DNA of 38,628 nucleotides from VAZQ01 sp036406655. Lineage in GTDB: Bacteria; Pseudomonadota; Alphaproteobacteria; Rhizobiales; Xanthobacteraceae. The stretch is from contig DASXAP010000319.1 in assembly GCA_036406655.1 (NCBI GenBank), positions 1 through 38,628 of the forward strand. The letters are read 5' to 3'. A program made the translations under genes and the position numbers. Below the pieces are notes generated by a model. It made no database searches, was not told where the DNA came from, and saw only the letters and a program-made list of their open reading frames with translations. Below, in pieces: positions 1 to 8,216 of this stretch. The stretch's first letter is position 1. Each line of letters opens with the position of its first letter.

Positions 1-608
1 ATCGCCACGGTCCGGCGGAGCGTATCGACGACCTCGACGAGCCGCAGCCGCCTGGCCTCGGCAGAGAATGCCTCGGCGGAGGACGCGGCAAAGGTGAAGG
101 CATCGAGGTCGGTCTTGAAGCGGCGCTCGACCCCGGGCCGCAGCACCTTCACCGCAACCGCGCGGGGAGCGGTGCTGCCGGCGACTTCGGCGCGGTGCAC
201 CTGCGCAATGGAGGCGGCGGCAACCGGCGGCCCGAACCAGACGAACAACTCGGCGACCGGCTTTGCCAATCCCGCTTCCACCATGCGCTCGGCATCGGCC
301 TGCGGGAACGGCGGCATCTTGTCCTGCAGGGTTTCGAGATCGCGCGCCAGCACGACCCCGACGACGTCCGGTCGGGTAGCCAGGAATTGGCCGAGCTTCA
401 CGTAGCTCGGGCCCAGGCGGGTCAGTGCCACGGCCAACCGGTTGGCGGCTACGCTGCTCGCCGGCCGCTCGATCAAGCGCGCCGCATGGATCGCGATCCG
501 CGCGGCCAGCGGCAAACGCGTGGTGTCGATCAGCGCGAGCACGCCCTCGCGCGCAAGAACCAGGCCGGCGCGGCCGAGACGGGCCAGGTGGACCAGGCCT
601 GCGATCAC
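1..608 (-). CDS. ubiB: UbiB, ubiquinone biosynthesis ABC1/ADCK-type kinase-like protein (N-terminal part, cut by window edge)
   Basis: The reverse strand stays open from a GTG at 608 to the window edge, giving about 202 residues of the N-terminal half. Visible family features are the KLGQ motif (about residues 71-74) in the stretch GPSYVKLGQFLATRP, the alanine-rich nucleotide loop ASIAQVH (132-138) and the strand VAVKVLRPG (151-159) carrying the ATP-contacting Lys. UbiB proteins are atypical membrane-associated kinases/ATPases needed for coenzyme Q biosynthesis. The GTG start overlaps the ubiE stop as GTGA, which implies translational coupling and a ubiE-ubiB operon. The C-terminal half, including the expected membrane helices, lies outside the window. 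Family identity is secure; the GTG start is inferred from the overlap. Confidence 0.93.
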   Translation of the reverse strand, partial: MIAGLVHLARLGRAGLVLAREGVLALIDTTRLPLAARIAIHAARLIERPASSVAANRLAVALTRLGPSYVKLGQFLATRPDVVGVVLARDLETLQDKMPPFPQADAERMVEAGLAKPVAELFVWFGPPVAAASIAQVHRAEVAGSTAPRAVAVKVLRPGVERRFKTDLDAFTFAASSAEAFSAEARRLRLVEVVDTLRRTVA

Positions 609-1360
609 AATCGCCAGCCCGAGTGCAACGCGACGATGCCCCCGCTCATGGGCTTGAACGAGACGCGGGCAAAGCCGGCGGCCCGAATCATCGCCGCGAA
701 GGCCGGCGGCCGCGGGAAGCGGCGGATCGATTCGACGAGGTAGCGGTACGCCTCGGCATCGCCGGTGACCGCACGGCCGAGCGCCGGGATCAGGTTGAAC
801 GAGTACCAATCGTAAAGCCTGTCGAGACCCGGCAGGTCGACACTGGAGAATTCAAGACAGAGAAAGCGGCCGCCGATGCGCAGCACGCGATGCGCCTCGG
901 CGAGCGCTGCGGCGATGCGCGGCACGTTGCGGATGCCGAATGCAATGGTGACGGCATCGCAGGTGCGGTCAGCGATCGGCAGCGCCTCGGCATTGCCGGC
1001 AATGAAGGCGAGGTCGAGCCCGCTCTCGGCGGCGCGGGCTCGGCCGACGTCGAGCATTTGCGGATTGGCGTCCACCACCATCGCGAATGTGCCGCTGCCG
1101 CCCGCGCGGGCCACCCGCGCCGCGATGTCGCCGGTGCCGCCGGCGACGTCGAGCAGGGAAAACGGCCGGTTGCCTTTCGGCGGATTGACGGCGCTGACCA
1201 GGGCGTCCTTCCACAGGCGGTGCAGCCCGCCCGACATCAGGTCATTCATGAGATCGTAGCGGCCGGCGACACTGCGGAAGACCTCGTCGACCAGCGCCTG
1301 CTTGTGCTCGAGCGGCACCCGTCGAAAGCCGAAATCGGCACTTTCGCGCTCCGCGTCCAT
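605..1360 (-). CDS. ubiE: UbiE, demethylmenaquinone/2-methoxy-6-polyprenyl-benzoquinol methyltransferase
   Basis: SAM-dependent C-methyltransferase of quinone biosynthesis, 251 aa, the normal family length. The N-terminal signature VFRSVAGRYDLMNDLMSGG (about 28-45), the SAM-binding loop DVAGGTGD (71-78) and the later GIRNVP and RVLRIGGRFLCLEFS motifs are all typical of UbiE. It works at the cytoplasmic membrane with UbiB, whose gene follows with a 4-bp overlap. The ATG at 1360 is 88 bp from the divergent mutM start, so the two genes share a short promoter region. Nothing is missing or unusual. Confidence 0.97.
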   Translation of the reverse strand: MDAERESADFGFRRVPLEHKQALVDEVFRSVAGRYDLMNDLMSGGLHRLWKDALVSAVNPPKGNRPFSLLDVAGGTGDIAARVARAGGSGTFAMVVDANPQMLDVGRARAAESGLDLAFIAGNAEALPIADRTCDAVTIAFGIRNVPRIAAALAEAHRVLRIGGRFLCLEFSSVDLPGLDRLYDWYSFNLIPALGRAVTGDAEAYRYLVESIRRFPRPPAFAAMIRAAGFARVSFKPMSGGIVALHSGWRL

Positions 1361-1448
1361 CGCAAATAGCCCTTTTCACGCAGGACCATAGCGCGCCGCC
1401 CCCGGCGGCGCTATGTCTCCGCCGCCAACCTCGAGGGCCGCATTGCCG

Positions 1449-2330
1449 ATGCCGGAACTGCCGGAAGTCGAGACCGTCCGTCGCGGGCTGCAGCCGGTGA
1501 TGGAAGGCGCACGCTTCAGCAAGGTCGAGGCGCGCCGCGGCGACCTGCGCTGGCCGTTGCCCGAGGATTTCGCCGCGCGGCTCGAAGGCCGCACGGTCGC
1601 CGGCTTGGGACGGCGCGCGAAATACCTCCTTGCCCATCTCTCTTCGGGCGAGGTGCTGCTCATGCATCTCGGCATGTCGGGGTCGTTTCGGGTCTCTCAC
1701 GCCGGCCGCACTGCCGCGCCGGGGAAGTACCACCACGAACGCGACCGGCATGCCGCGCACGATCACGTCGTATTCCACATGGACAATGGCGCTACCATCA
1801 CGTTCAACGATCCGCGGCGGTTCGGCTGCATGAAGCTGTTGGGTCAGGATCGGATCGAGCGCGAGCCGCTGTTGTGCTCGCTGGGACCCGAGCCGCTGGG
1901 CAATGCGTTCGACGCCGGGATGCTGGCGCACGCCTGCAGGGGGAAAAAGACGTCGCTCAAGGCCGCCCTCTCCGACCAACGCATCGTGGCCGGGCTCGGC
2001 AATATCTATGTGTGCGAAGCGCTGCATCGGGCGCAGCTCTCGCCCAAGCGACGCGCCTCGAGCATCGCCGCGCGCTCGGGGGCTGCCAACGAGCGGGCGC
2101 ACCGGCTGGTCAGCGCCATCAAGGCGGTGCTCAAGGCCGCCATAGCAGCCGGCGGCTCATCCCTGCGCGATCATCGCCGCACCGATGGTGAGCTGGGCGA
2201 TTTCCAGCATGATTTCCGGGTCTACGACCGGGCCGGCCTGGCCTGCCCGACGAGCGGCTGCCCCGGCAAGGTAAGACGCATCGTGCAAGGCGGCCGAGCA
2301 ACGTTCTTCTGCCCGGTATGCCAGAAGTAA
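1449..2330 (+). CDS. mutM: MutM, formamidopyrimidine-DNA glycosylase/AP lyase
   Basis: Base-excision repair enzyme that removes 8-oxoguanine and Fapy lesions and cleaves the abasic site by beta/delta elimination. The start is fixed by chemistry: the catalytic residue must be Pro2, so the protein begins MPELPEVETVRRG at 1449 and not at an in-frame ATG 12 codons upstream. Glu3 and Lys58 match the catalytic set. NDPRRFG and GLGNIY motifs are present. The C-terminal zinc finger is complete, with Cys at about 266, 271, 288 and 291. A short His-rich insertion (KYHHERDRHAAHDH) precedes the first half of the DNA-binding region. At 293 aa it is slightly longer than the E. coli enzyme. The enoyl-CoA hydratase gene follows after 14 bp. 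Confidence 0.97.
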   Translation: MPELPEVETVRRGLQPVMEGARFSKVEARRGDLRWPLPEDFAARLEGRTVAGLGRRAKYLLAHLSSGEVLLMHLGMSGSFRVSHAGRTAAPGKYHHERDRHAAHDHVVFHMDNGATITFNDPRRFGCMKLLGQDRIEREPLLCSLGPEPLGNAFDAGMLAHACRGKKTSLKAALSDQRIVAGLGNIYVCEALHRAQLSPKRRASSIAARSGAANERAHRLVSAIKAVLKAAIAAGGSSLRDHRRTDGELGDFQHDFRVYDRAGLACPTSGCPGKVRRIVQGGRATFFCPVCQK

Positions 2331-2344
2331 CCGCAAGGAGAACC

Positions 2345-3118
2345 ATGAGCTCTCAGACGATCGTTGTCGAAACGAGCGGGCGTGTGGGCCTGATCCGGAT
2401 GAACCGTCCACAGGCGCTGAATGCGCTGAGCGCCAGGCTCAAGGACGAGCTGCTCGCGGCCGCCGAAGCCCTGGACGCCGATACCGGCATTGGTTGCCTG
2501 GTGCTGACCGGCTCTGAGAAGGCCTTCGCCGCCGGTGCCGACATCAAGGAGATGGCGAACAAGTCTTTCGTCGACGTGTTCGGTGCCGACTTCGCCGCCG
2601 ACTGGGAGCGATTGACCAGGCTGCGCAAGCCGGTCATTGCCGCCGTCGCCGGATTCGCGCTGGGCGGCGGCTGCGAGGTCGCGATGATGTGCGATCTCAT
2701 CATCGCCGCCGACAACGCCAGGTTCGGGCAGCCGGAGATCAAGCTCGGCGTCATTCCCGGAATGGGCGGGACGCAGCGTCTCATCCGCGCCGTGGGCAAG
2801 GCCAAGGCGATGGATCTGATCCTCACGGGGCGGATGATGGACGCAGCCGAGGCCGAGCGCGCGGGGCTGGTCGCCCGTGTGGTTCCGGCGGCCAAGCTGC
2901 TCGAGGAGACGATGAAGGTCGCGCAGGCCATCGCCTCCATGTCGCTTCCCTCGGTGCTCACCGCCAAGGAGGCCGTCAACCGCGCCGCGGAGATGCCGCT
3001 GGCCGAGGGGCTGCGCTTCGAGCGGCGCGCGTTCCATGCCCTGTTCTCCACGCGGGATCAGAAGGAGGGCATGGCCGCCTTCGTCGACAAGCGGCCGGCG
3101 CAGTTCAAGAACGAATGA
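2345..3118 (+). CDS. Enoyl-CoA hydratase (crotonase family)
   Basis: Likely catalyses hydration of trans-2-enoyl-CoA in fatty-acid beta-oxidation. The 257-aa protein closely resembles short-chain crotonases. The oxyanion-hole strand FAAGADIKEM (about 61-70), the catalytic Glu111 in GGGCEVAMMCD and Glu131 in FGQPEIKLG are all present, followed by PGMGGTQRL. The ATG at 2345 has a strong AAGGAG ribosome-binding site a few bases upstream, so it is preferred to an in-frame ATG at 2318 that overlaps mutM. It is probably co-transcribed with mutM. In relatives this gene sits between mutM and rpsT-dnaA; here a convergent gene follows after 59 bp instead. Exact acyl-chain preference cannot be read from sequence. 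Confidence 0.93.
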   Translation: MSSQTIVVETSGRVGLIRMNRPQALNALSARLKDELLAAAEALDADTGIGCLVLTGSEKAFAAGADIKEMANKSFVDVFGADFAADWERLTRLRKPVIAAVAGFALGGGCEVAMMCDLIIAADNARFGQPEIKLGVIPGMGGTQRLIRAVGKAKAMDLILTGRMMDAAEAERAGLVARVVPAAKLLEETMKVAQAIASMSLPSVLTAKEAVNRAAEMPLAEGLRFERRAFHALFSTRDQKEGMAAFVDKRPAQFKNE

Positions 3119-3177
3119 CTTTCGCAGCCGGAGATGACGCGCGCTGAGGGACCGCTTCGCGACGCGGGCAGCTTCCT

Positions 3178-4704
3178 CTATTTCCGCACGCAGATCACCC
3201 GCACCAGCGCGGCTCTGGCCGCCTCGATACCGCTGCGAGCGGCGACAGGCGCGAGCTTCTTGGGCTCGAGAAAGCCGCGGATTGTGGACGCCGGCACCAG
3301 GGTCGCCTGCAACGGTGCTTCGCTGCTGCCGACCTGGGCAACCACGGCGTTCTTGAGCTTCACCATGCCCACGAGGCGGCCTTGGGCGTCGACGGCCGCG
3401 CCCCCCGAGAAGCCGATTTGCGGAGCGGGCTCCAGCGCATCGCCCCTGAGCCTGGCGGCGACCGCCGAATTGGCCGATCCCCCTCCTTGCGTCTGCGGGT
3501 CGGCAATGCCGAGCAGCGTGACGTCGACGGCTTTCACCGGCTCGCCGGAAAACTCCGCTGGCACCAGATCGGCGACGCCATAGACCCGTAACAGCGCAAG
3601 ATCGCTGGTCTTGTCCTCTGCCTGCCGATCGGCATCCCCGTATCCCGCCGCCACGATGACATTACAACCGTCGGTAATCTGCCGGTCGGCGAGAATGTGG
3701 CCGGCGGCGCTCACCACAATCCCGGTGCCGTACTCCACCTTGCGCCTGGAGGGCGGTCCGATCTGTGCGACGGCAGCAACGCCGGGGAACGCGGTGAAGG
3801 CGCCCACCATCGCCGCTGCGACCGGCTCCATGATCGTCTCGGTCGCCTGATCGTACAGCACCGTGAGCCCGCGGACCTCCCCACCCTTGAAGTCGGCGCG
3901 GACCGCGAATCGTTTCAGCCCCTGCATTCCGGCGAGCACGAAGAAATCCGGACGCAGCAGGTTGATATCGAGCTTGCGCGTCGACGGCTCCTTCTTCTGC
4001 TGCTCGTAAACCGCCGCCAGCGTCGTGCCGGGGTCCCGCAGGCGAAAGGTCTCGACCTGGACCTGACCTTGTGCGGAGGCCCAATGGGTTCCAGTCCTGC
4101 TCTGGGTCTTGAACGGCACTTGCTTGGTCGGAAGCCCAAGCCGCGCCCCGGTAGCAGGATCATCCACCGTGACCCAGCCGACCTGGGACTGGCGGGCCTT
4201 GGCCACGGAAGCGAGCAACGCGCGCTCCTGCGTGTTGAGCGCTCCGGTTTCCTTGAACTTGCGATTGCGCTGGAAAGACTTGATCGCCGCGGTCAGCTTC
4301 TCGTTGAGCTCGCCATTGATCGCGCCGTTGTAGTCACCGGTCCAGGCCAGCTCGAACTGCATGGCCATTCGATCGCCAAGCGGCAGCGAGCCCTCCCGCT
4401 TCGGGGTGGCCGGCGCCGCCGGTGCCGGCGTCCGTTTTCGCCCGGCGGTCGCGGCGCTGCGTATGGTGCCGTCGCTGGCGGCCCCCGCCGACGGGCTCGA
4501 AGGCTGCCCGGTGACGCGCGCTCGCCGAGCGGCGGCAAGCGCATGCAGGCTCTTGGGCCGCAGCACGGGCTTGCGGAACTTGCCCGGCTGCGCGGCTGGT
4601 CTGGCGGCGGGACCCGGAGGCGCGGCCGCGTTCTCGGTCTGAGCGAGCGCGGCAAGCGTGCCGACGACGAGCGCAAGAACGGCACCCACCAACCTCATGG
4701 ACAT
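3178..4704 (-). CDS. Secreted trypsin-like-fold protein with peptidoglycan-binding-like segment; probable pseudoprotease
   Basis: The 508-aa product begins MSMRLVGAVLALVVGTLAALA, a good signal peptide, so 4704 is preferred to an upstream start at 4866 that would run into the divergent moeB. A Pro/Ala/Arg-rich linker (about 25-105) leads to a helical PG_binding_1-like stretch (about 113-168, with DYNGAINGELNEKLTAAIKS). The C-terminal part (about 325-480) has a chymotrypsin/HtrA-like fold: GTGIVVSAAGHILADRQITDG, then TSDLALLRV (Asp368) and GFSGGAAVD (Ser433). The position where HtrA proteins have the catalytic His (NNHVV) is Gln342. The triad is therefore incomplete and peptidase activity is doubtful; a scaffold or binding role in the periplasm is an inference. 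Related Rhizobiales proteins are usually annotated serine protease. No PDZ domain is seen. Confidence 0.8.
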   Translation of the reverse strand: MSMRLVGAVLALVVGTLAALAQTENAAAPPGPAARPAAQPGKFRKPVLRPKSLHALAAARRARVTGQPSSPSAGAASDGTIRSAATAGRKRTPAPAAPATPKREGSLPLGDRMAMQFELAWTGDYNGAINGELNEKLTAAIKSFQRNRKFKETGALNTQERALLASVAKARQSQVGWVTVDDPATGARLGLPTKQVPFKTQSRTGTHWASAQGQVQVETFRLRDPGTTLAAVYEQQKKEPSTRKLDINLLRPDFFVLAGMQGLKRFAVRADFKGGEVRGLTVLYDQATETIMEPVAAAMVGAFTAFPGVAAVAQIGPPSRRKVEYGTGIVVSAAGHILADRQITDGCNVIVAAGYGDADRQAEDKTSDLALLRVYGVADLVPAEFSGEPVKAVDVTLLGIADPQTQGGGSANSAVAARLRGDALEPAPQIGFSGGAAVDAQGRLVGMVKLKNAVVAQVGSSEAPLQATLVPASTIRGFLEPKKLAPVAARSGIEAARAALVRVICVRK

Positions 4705-4864
4705 AGACCCTGCGCAACCCGCGTCGCCCAACACCAATTTAGCCGATCCCGAGGCTGCGGCAAATCGAGCCCTGAATAGGCCAGGATGGACGAGCGCGCC
4801 TCGCCGCCGGTTTGCCAGGCCACCCTCGAGCGGATAAGAGGCGGGAAACCGGCGAGGAACGTGC

Positions 4865-5668
4865 ATGCTCAGCCCAGACGAGCTCGAACGCTATGCTCGC
4901 CACATCGTGCTGCGCGAGGTGGGTGGGCCCGGGCAAACCGCGCTCAAGCGCGCCCGCGTCCTGGTCATCGGCGCCGGCGGATTGGGTGCGCCGGCGCTGC
5001 TCTACCTCGCCGCGGCGGGAGTGGGCGTGCTCGGCGTCGTCGACGACGACTGCGTTGCGCTGTCAAACCTGCAGCGACAGGTCATTCACGACACTGCCGG
5101 GATCGGCGCTCCCAAGGTCGACAGTGCTGCGGCGGCGATCGCCAGGCTCAACCCGCATGTCGCTGTCGAGAGGCACGCGACCCGGCTCGCAGCGGATAAT
5201 GCGCTCGATCTCATCGGTCGCTACGATATCGTCGCCGACGGCTCCGATAATTTTGCCACCCGCTATCTCGTCTCGGACACCTGCTACTTTGCCAGGCGAC
5301 CCCTGGTTACCGCCGCGGTCGGCATTTTCGACGGCACGCTGACGACGATCCGCGCGCATGAGCGCAACGCGCATGGAGCACCGAACCCGACCTACCGCTG
5401 CCTGTTTCCCGAGCCACCTCCGCCCGGCTCGGTTCCCGTATGCGCGGAGGCCGGCATCCTGGGTGCGCTCACCGGCGTGCTGGGCTCGCTGATGGCGCTC
5501 GAGGTGATCCGCGAGATCGTCGGTTTCGGCGAAGGATTGGTCGGACGTCTTCTGATGCTCGACGCACGGGCCATGCGTTTCGAGATGCTCGACTACGCGT
5601 GGGACCCGGCGAACCCGCTGTCGGGGACGGCGAGGACCGAGGACAGACGCCAGCGGGCGCAGCCATGA
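4865..5668 (+). CDS. moeB: MoeB/ThiF/HesA-family E1-like adenylyltransferase
   Basis: E1-like enzyme expected to adenylate the C-terminal Gly of a ubiquitin-fold sulfur carrier (MoaD for molybdopterin, or ThiS). The 267-aa protein has the nucleotide loop GAGGLG (36-41), the DDD...SNLQRQ motif (about 60-72), ADGSDNF (124-130) and the region around Cys193 (VPVCAEAGILG). The four zinc Cys of E. coli MoeB are not conserved: the first CxxC reads TYRC (176-179) and the C-terminal CPVCG is replaced by DPANPLSG. The protein is thus a zinc-less variant, a form I believe is common in alphaproteobacteria. No rhodanese domain is present. The gene stands alone, divergent from the trypsin-like gene across 160 bp, so MoaD versus ThiS as partner is undecided. 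Confidence 0.87.
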   Translation: MLSPDELERYARHIVLREVGGPGQTALKRARVLVIGAGGLGAPALLYLAAAGVGVLGVVDDDCVALSNLQRQVIHDTAGIGAPKVDSAAAAIARLNPHVAVERHATRLAADNALDLIGRYDIVADGSDNFATRYLVSDTCYFARRPLVTAAVGIFDGTLTTIRAHERNAHGAPNPTYRCLFPEPPPPGSVPVCAEAGILGALTGVLGSLMALEVIREIVGFGEGLVGRLLMLDARAMRFEMLDYAWDPANPLSGTARTEDRRQRAQP

Positions 5669-5707
5669 TGGCAGACCATTCTCGTCTGGTCCGTCCGGTC
5701 TCCGGGC

Positions 5708-6067
5708 TCACTTCGTCCAGGTTGCCACCGGCGTAGTCCCCTTCATCACCGACCATTTGTTGTCGCCCGCGGTGAGGACCCGAAAGCAATTCGCCTTCGA
5801 CCCCTTCCAGGTGGTGCAGAAGCCGTCTTTCGTGAGCTTCCAGATGCCTTCGCCCTTCGCCCCGGCCTGGGCGATCGGTTCCCGGGTCATCTTGCCGTCG
5901 GCTGTAAACACCATCTTGAACTTGACGTTGGACGGCGTCGCCGAGGTGAACGGCTGGCCGGTGAAGAAGGTCGATTGAATTTCGCTGGGCGCGAGCGTCG
6001 CCGCAAACGCGGGCGCGACTGCAGCAAGGACGGCCGCCGCCGCGCCAACCGACATGAAAGTCCGCAT
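5708..6067 (-). CDS. Small secreted protein of unknown function
   Basis: The 119-aa product starts MRTFMSVGAAAAVLAAVAPAFA, a clear Sec signal peptide with a likely cleavage after AFA. The ATG at 6067 has GGGAGG about nine bases upstream, so it is chosen over a start 28 codons earlier. The mature part (about 95 aa) has a beta-rich pattern with a repeated theme of charged turns, and ends GIWKLTKDGFCTTWKG followed by KANCFRVL. The two Cys, nine residues apart, could form a disulfide. Small periplasmic proteins of this type with a W-K-G...C core recur in Bradyrhizobium-like genomes, but I do not recognise a named function. It converges with moeB with 39 bp between them. Confidence 0.75.
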   Translation of the reverse strand: MRTFMSVGAAAAVLAAVAPAFAATLAPSEIQSTFFTGQPFTSATPSNVKFKMVFTADGKMTREPIAQAGAKGEGIWKLTKDGFCTTWKGSKANCFRVLTAGDNKWSVMKGTTPVATWTK

Positions 6068-6192
6068 TGGCGAGTCCTCCCGATTGCGGGCAGTGGCGAG
6101 GATACAGCAGATCGGAGCAATTCGCGAAGGCTCGGCAGGCAGGATCGCCAACCATGCAATGCAGCAGCGGCGAGATCATCTGAGCGGTTCGC

Positions 6193-6211
6193 CCGCGCCT
6201 TGCAGGCGCGG
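6193..6211. other. GC-rich perfect hairpin downstream of the hydroxyacid dehydrogenase gene
   Basis: CCGCGCCT and AGGCGCGG form an 8-bp perfect stem around a TGC triloop, about 78 bp past the stop of the minus-strand dehydrogenase gene. There is no T-run on either side, so it is at best a 3'-end stabilising or Rho-linked structure. The surrounding 6068-6288 spacer contains nothing else I can support. Confidence 0.35.
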
Positions 6212-6288
6212 TGCGCAACGCGCCGGGAGGGGCGGGGCTGGAAGCGGGTGGATCGACCTTCGCCGCCGGCTGGGACAGCTCGGGCGCC

Positions 6289-7290
6289 TCACAGCATCGA
6301 CGGCAGAACGCGATCGGGAGGTCGATGGCCATCGAGAAAGGTCCTGATATTGATGATGACCTTCTCTCCCATGTCGATGCGGCCTTCGAGGGTGGCCGAG
6401 CCCATATGCGGCAGCAGCACGACCTTGCCTGCCCGCGCGAGCTTGACCAGCTTCGGATTTACCGCCGGCTCGTGCTCGAAAACGTCGAGCCCGGCGCCGG
6501 CGATATCGCCACCCGCGATCAGTCGCACCAGCGCGTTCTCGTCGATGACCTCGCCGCGTGCGGTGTTGACGACATAGGCTTCCGGGCGAATGAGCTTGAG
6601 CCGGCGCGCCGACAACAGATGATAGGTTGCGGGCGTGTGTGGGCAATTGATGGAGATGATGTCCATCCGGGCGAGCATCTGGTCGAGGCTCTCCCAGTAG
6701 GTGGCGCCCAGCTCCTCCTCGAGGTTCGCCGGAACGCGGCGGCGATTGTGGTAATGGATCTGCAGGCCGAAGGCGCGAGCGCGCCGTGCCACCGCCTGGC
6801 CGATCCGCCCCATGCCGATGATGCCGAGGCGCTTGCCCCAGATCCGATGTCCGAGCATCCAGGTTGGCGACCAGCCGCTCCAAGGCTTGTCCTCGACGAG
6901 TATTGTCGCGCCCTCGGCGAGCCGGCGCGGCACCGCGAGGATGAGCGCCATCGTCATGTCGGCGGTGTCCTCGGTGAGCACGCCCGGAGTGTTGGTGACG
7001 GTGATACCGCGGCTGAGCGCGGTCGCGACGTCGATATGGTCGACCCCGTTGCCGTAATTGGCGATCAGCTTGAGCTTGTCGCCGGCCTTGCTCAGCACCG
7101 AGGCATCTATTCGGTCGGTCACCGTCGGCACCAGCACGTCGGCGACCCTGACCGTTTCGGCAAGCTCGGCCTGGCTCAGCGGCTTGTCCTCGAGGTTGAG
7201 CTGAGCATCGAACAGCTCGCGCATACGAGTCTCGACCCGGTCCGGCAGCTTGCGCGTGACGACGACCAGCAGCTTCCGGCGATTCGGCAT
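6289..7290 (-). CDS. D-2-hydroxyacid dehydrogenase (glyoxylate/hydroxypyruvate reductase type)
   Basis: NAD(P)H-dependent reductase of 2-keto acids such as glyoxylate or hydroxypyruvate, 333 aa. The Rossmann loop GMGRIG (159-164) ends its second strand in HNRRR (181-185) instead of an acidic residue, which favours NADP(H). The catalytic set is complete: Arg245 in NTARGEV, Glu274 in FEHEP and His295 in LLPHMGSAT. The substrate loop NYGNGVDHID (78-87) is typical of the GyaR/GRHPR group. The gene is single and divergent from the SH3 gene across about 220 bp. It could be annotated D-glycerate dehydrogenase, glyoxylate reductase or hydroxypyruvate reductase; the exact substrate is not visible. Confidence 0.9.
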   Translation of the reverse strand: MPNRRKLLVVVTRKLPDRVETRMRELFDAQLNLEDKPLSQAELAETVRVADVLVPTVTDRIDASVLSKAGDKLKLIANYGNGVDHIDVATALSRGITVTNTPGVLTEDTADMTMALILAVPRRLAEGATILVEDKPWSGWSPTWMLGHRIWGKRLGIIGMGRIGQAVARRARAFGLQIHYHNRRRVPANLEEELGATYWESLDQMLARMDIISINCPHTPATYHLLSARRLKLIRPEAYVVNTARGEVIDENALVRLIAGGDIAGAGLDVFEHEPAVNPKLVKLARAGKVVLLPHMGSATLEGRIDMGEKVIINIRTFLDGHRPPDRVLPSML

Positions 7291-7511
7291 GGCTTCGACC
7301 TCGCTGCCAGCGATCCCTCGGGACCGAGCGGGCCTCCCGTTCAGGTCTCCTTAACCAGCCTGCCCGACACTGGCCTCGTTCTCAACGCGGCGGGGTCGCA
7401 AGTTCTCTGTAACAGATGGCCCTGCGAAGACAAGCGCTGCGCCGTGCCGGCGACGCTCGCACCGGCCGCATCGCGCGGCAGCTCACCGTCCACGTCCATC
7501 GCCGAGAAAAG

Positions 7512-8054
7512 ATGTCTTCGAAGCGCGGCAGGCAGTTTCGTGCGAGTGTCTCGGCGATTGTCGCGCTGGGATTCCTGTCGTGCTCCGACATGTCGCGGGC
7601 AACCGGTGACGCTGGCGCCGGCGCGAAGAGCGGATTGCCGGTGCCCCGTTTCGTCAGCCTGAAACCCGATCGGGTGAATGTACGCGGAGGGCCGACGCGC
7701 GACCACGAGGTCATCTTCGTCTATGTCCGGCGGGGCCTGCCGGTGGAGATCACCGCCGAATCCGATAATTGGCGGCGCATCCGGGATTCGGAGGGTGCGG
7801 AGGGCTGGGTATACCATTCGCTCCTGTCCGGCCGGCGCACCGCGCTCGTCAGCCCGAAACACAAACAGGAGCTGCTGCCGCTGCACGACAAGCCGGACGC
7901 GAGCAGCGCGGTCCTGGCGCGACTGCAGGCCGGCGTGCAAGCGGCAATCAGGCGGTGCGACGGTATCTGGTGCCAAATCGCCGGAGCGGGTTTCGACGGC
8001 TGGGTCGTCCAGGAGCAGCTCTGGGGCGTTTATCCGAACGAGAAGGTCGAGTGA
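7512..8054 (+). CDS. Exported protein with two bacterial SH3 domains
   Basis: The 180-aa product has a basic N-terminus and hydrophobic segment (MSSKRGRQFRASVSAIVALG) consistent with a signal peptide. A Cys at position 24 is not in a canonical lipobox. Two SH3_4-type units follow: about 50-112, with the hallmark RVNVRGGPT and WRRIRDSEGAEGWVYHSLL, and about 118-172, with HDKPDASSAVLARLQAG and GWVVQEQLWG. Such proteins occur in the alphaproteobacterial periplasm and may bind cell-wall peptides; the ligand is unknown. The start at 7512 is chosen because the signal peptide begins there. An in-frame ATG at 7416 would add a basic, non-signal stretch. I recall this gene next to the hydroxyacid dehydrogenase gene in relatives. 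The preceding 7291-7511 divergent spacer shows no other gene. Confidence 0.82.
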   Translation: MSSKRGRQFRASVSAIVALGFLSCSDMSRATGDAGAGAKSGLPVPRFVSLKPDRVNVRGGPTRDHEVIFVYVRRGLPVEITAESDNWRRIRDSEGAEGWVYHSLLSGRRTALVSPKHKQELLPLHDKPDASSAVLARLQAGVQAAIRRCDGIWCQIAGAGFDGWVVQEQLWGVYPNEKVE

Positions 8055-8216
8055 GCCTGGCGGGGCGCGGGTAGGCTTCGCGGTCGGCAGGCGCCGGCGG
8101 ACGATGAAATCTCGGCGGCGGCCCCCCGCTGTCCCGCCCCGGCCCAGCGCTCGACAAGCCTCGTGCTGTTGTCGGCAACGTGAGCTTGTGCTGCGCCAAT
8201 CGCTTGCGCTGGGGGC

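Noticed and set aside
4705..4866. Longer start for the trypsin-like protein at 4866
   Set aside because: It would bury the signal peptide behind 54 residues and overlap the start of divergent moeB.
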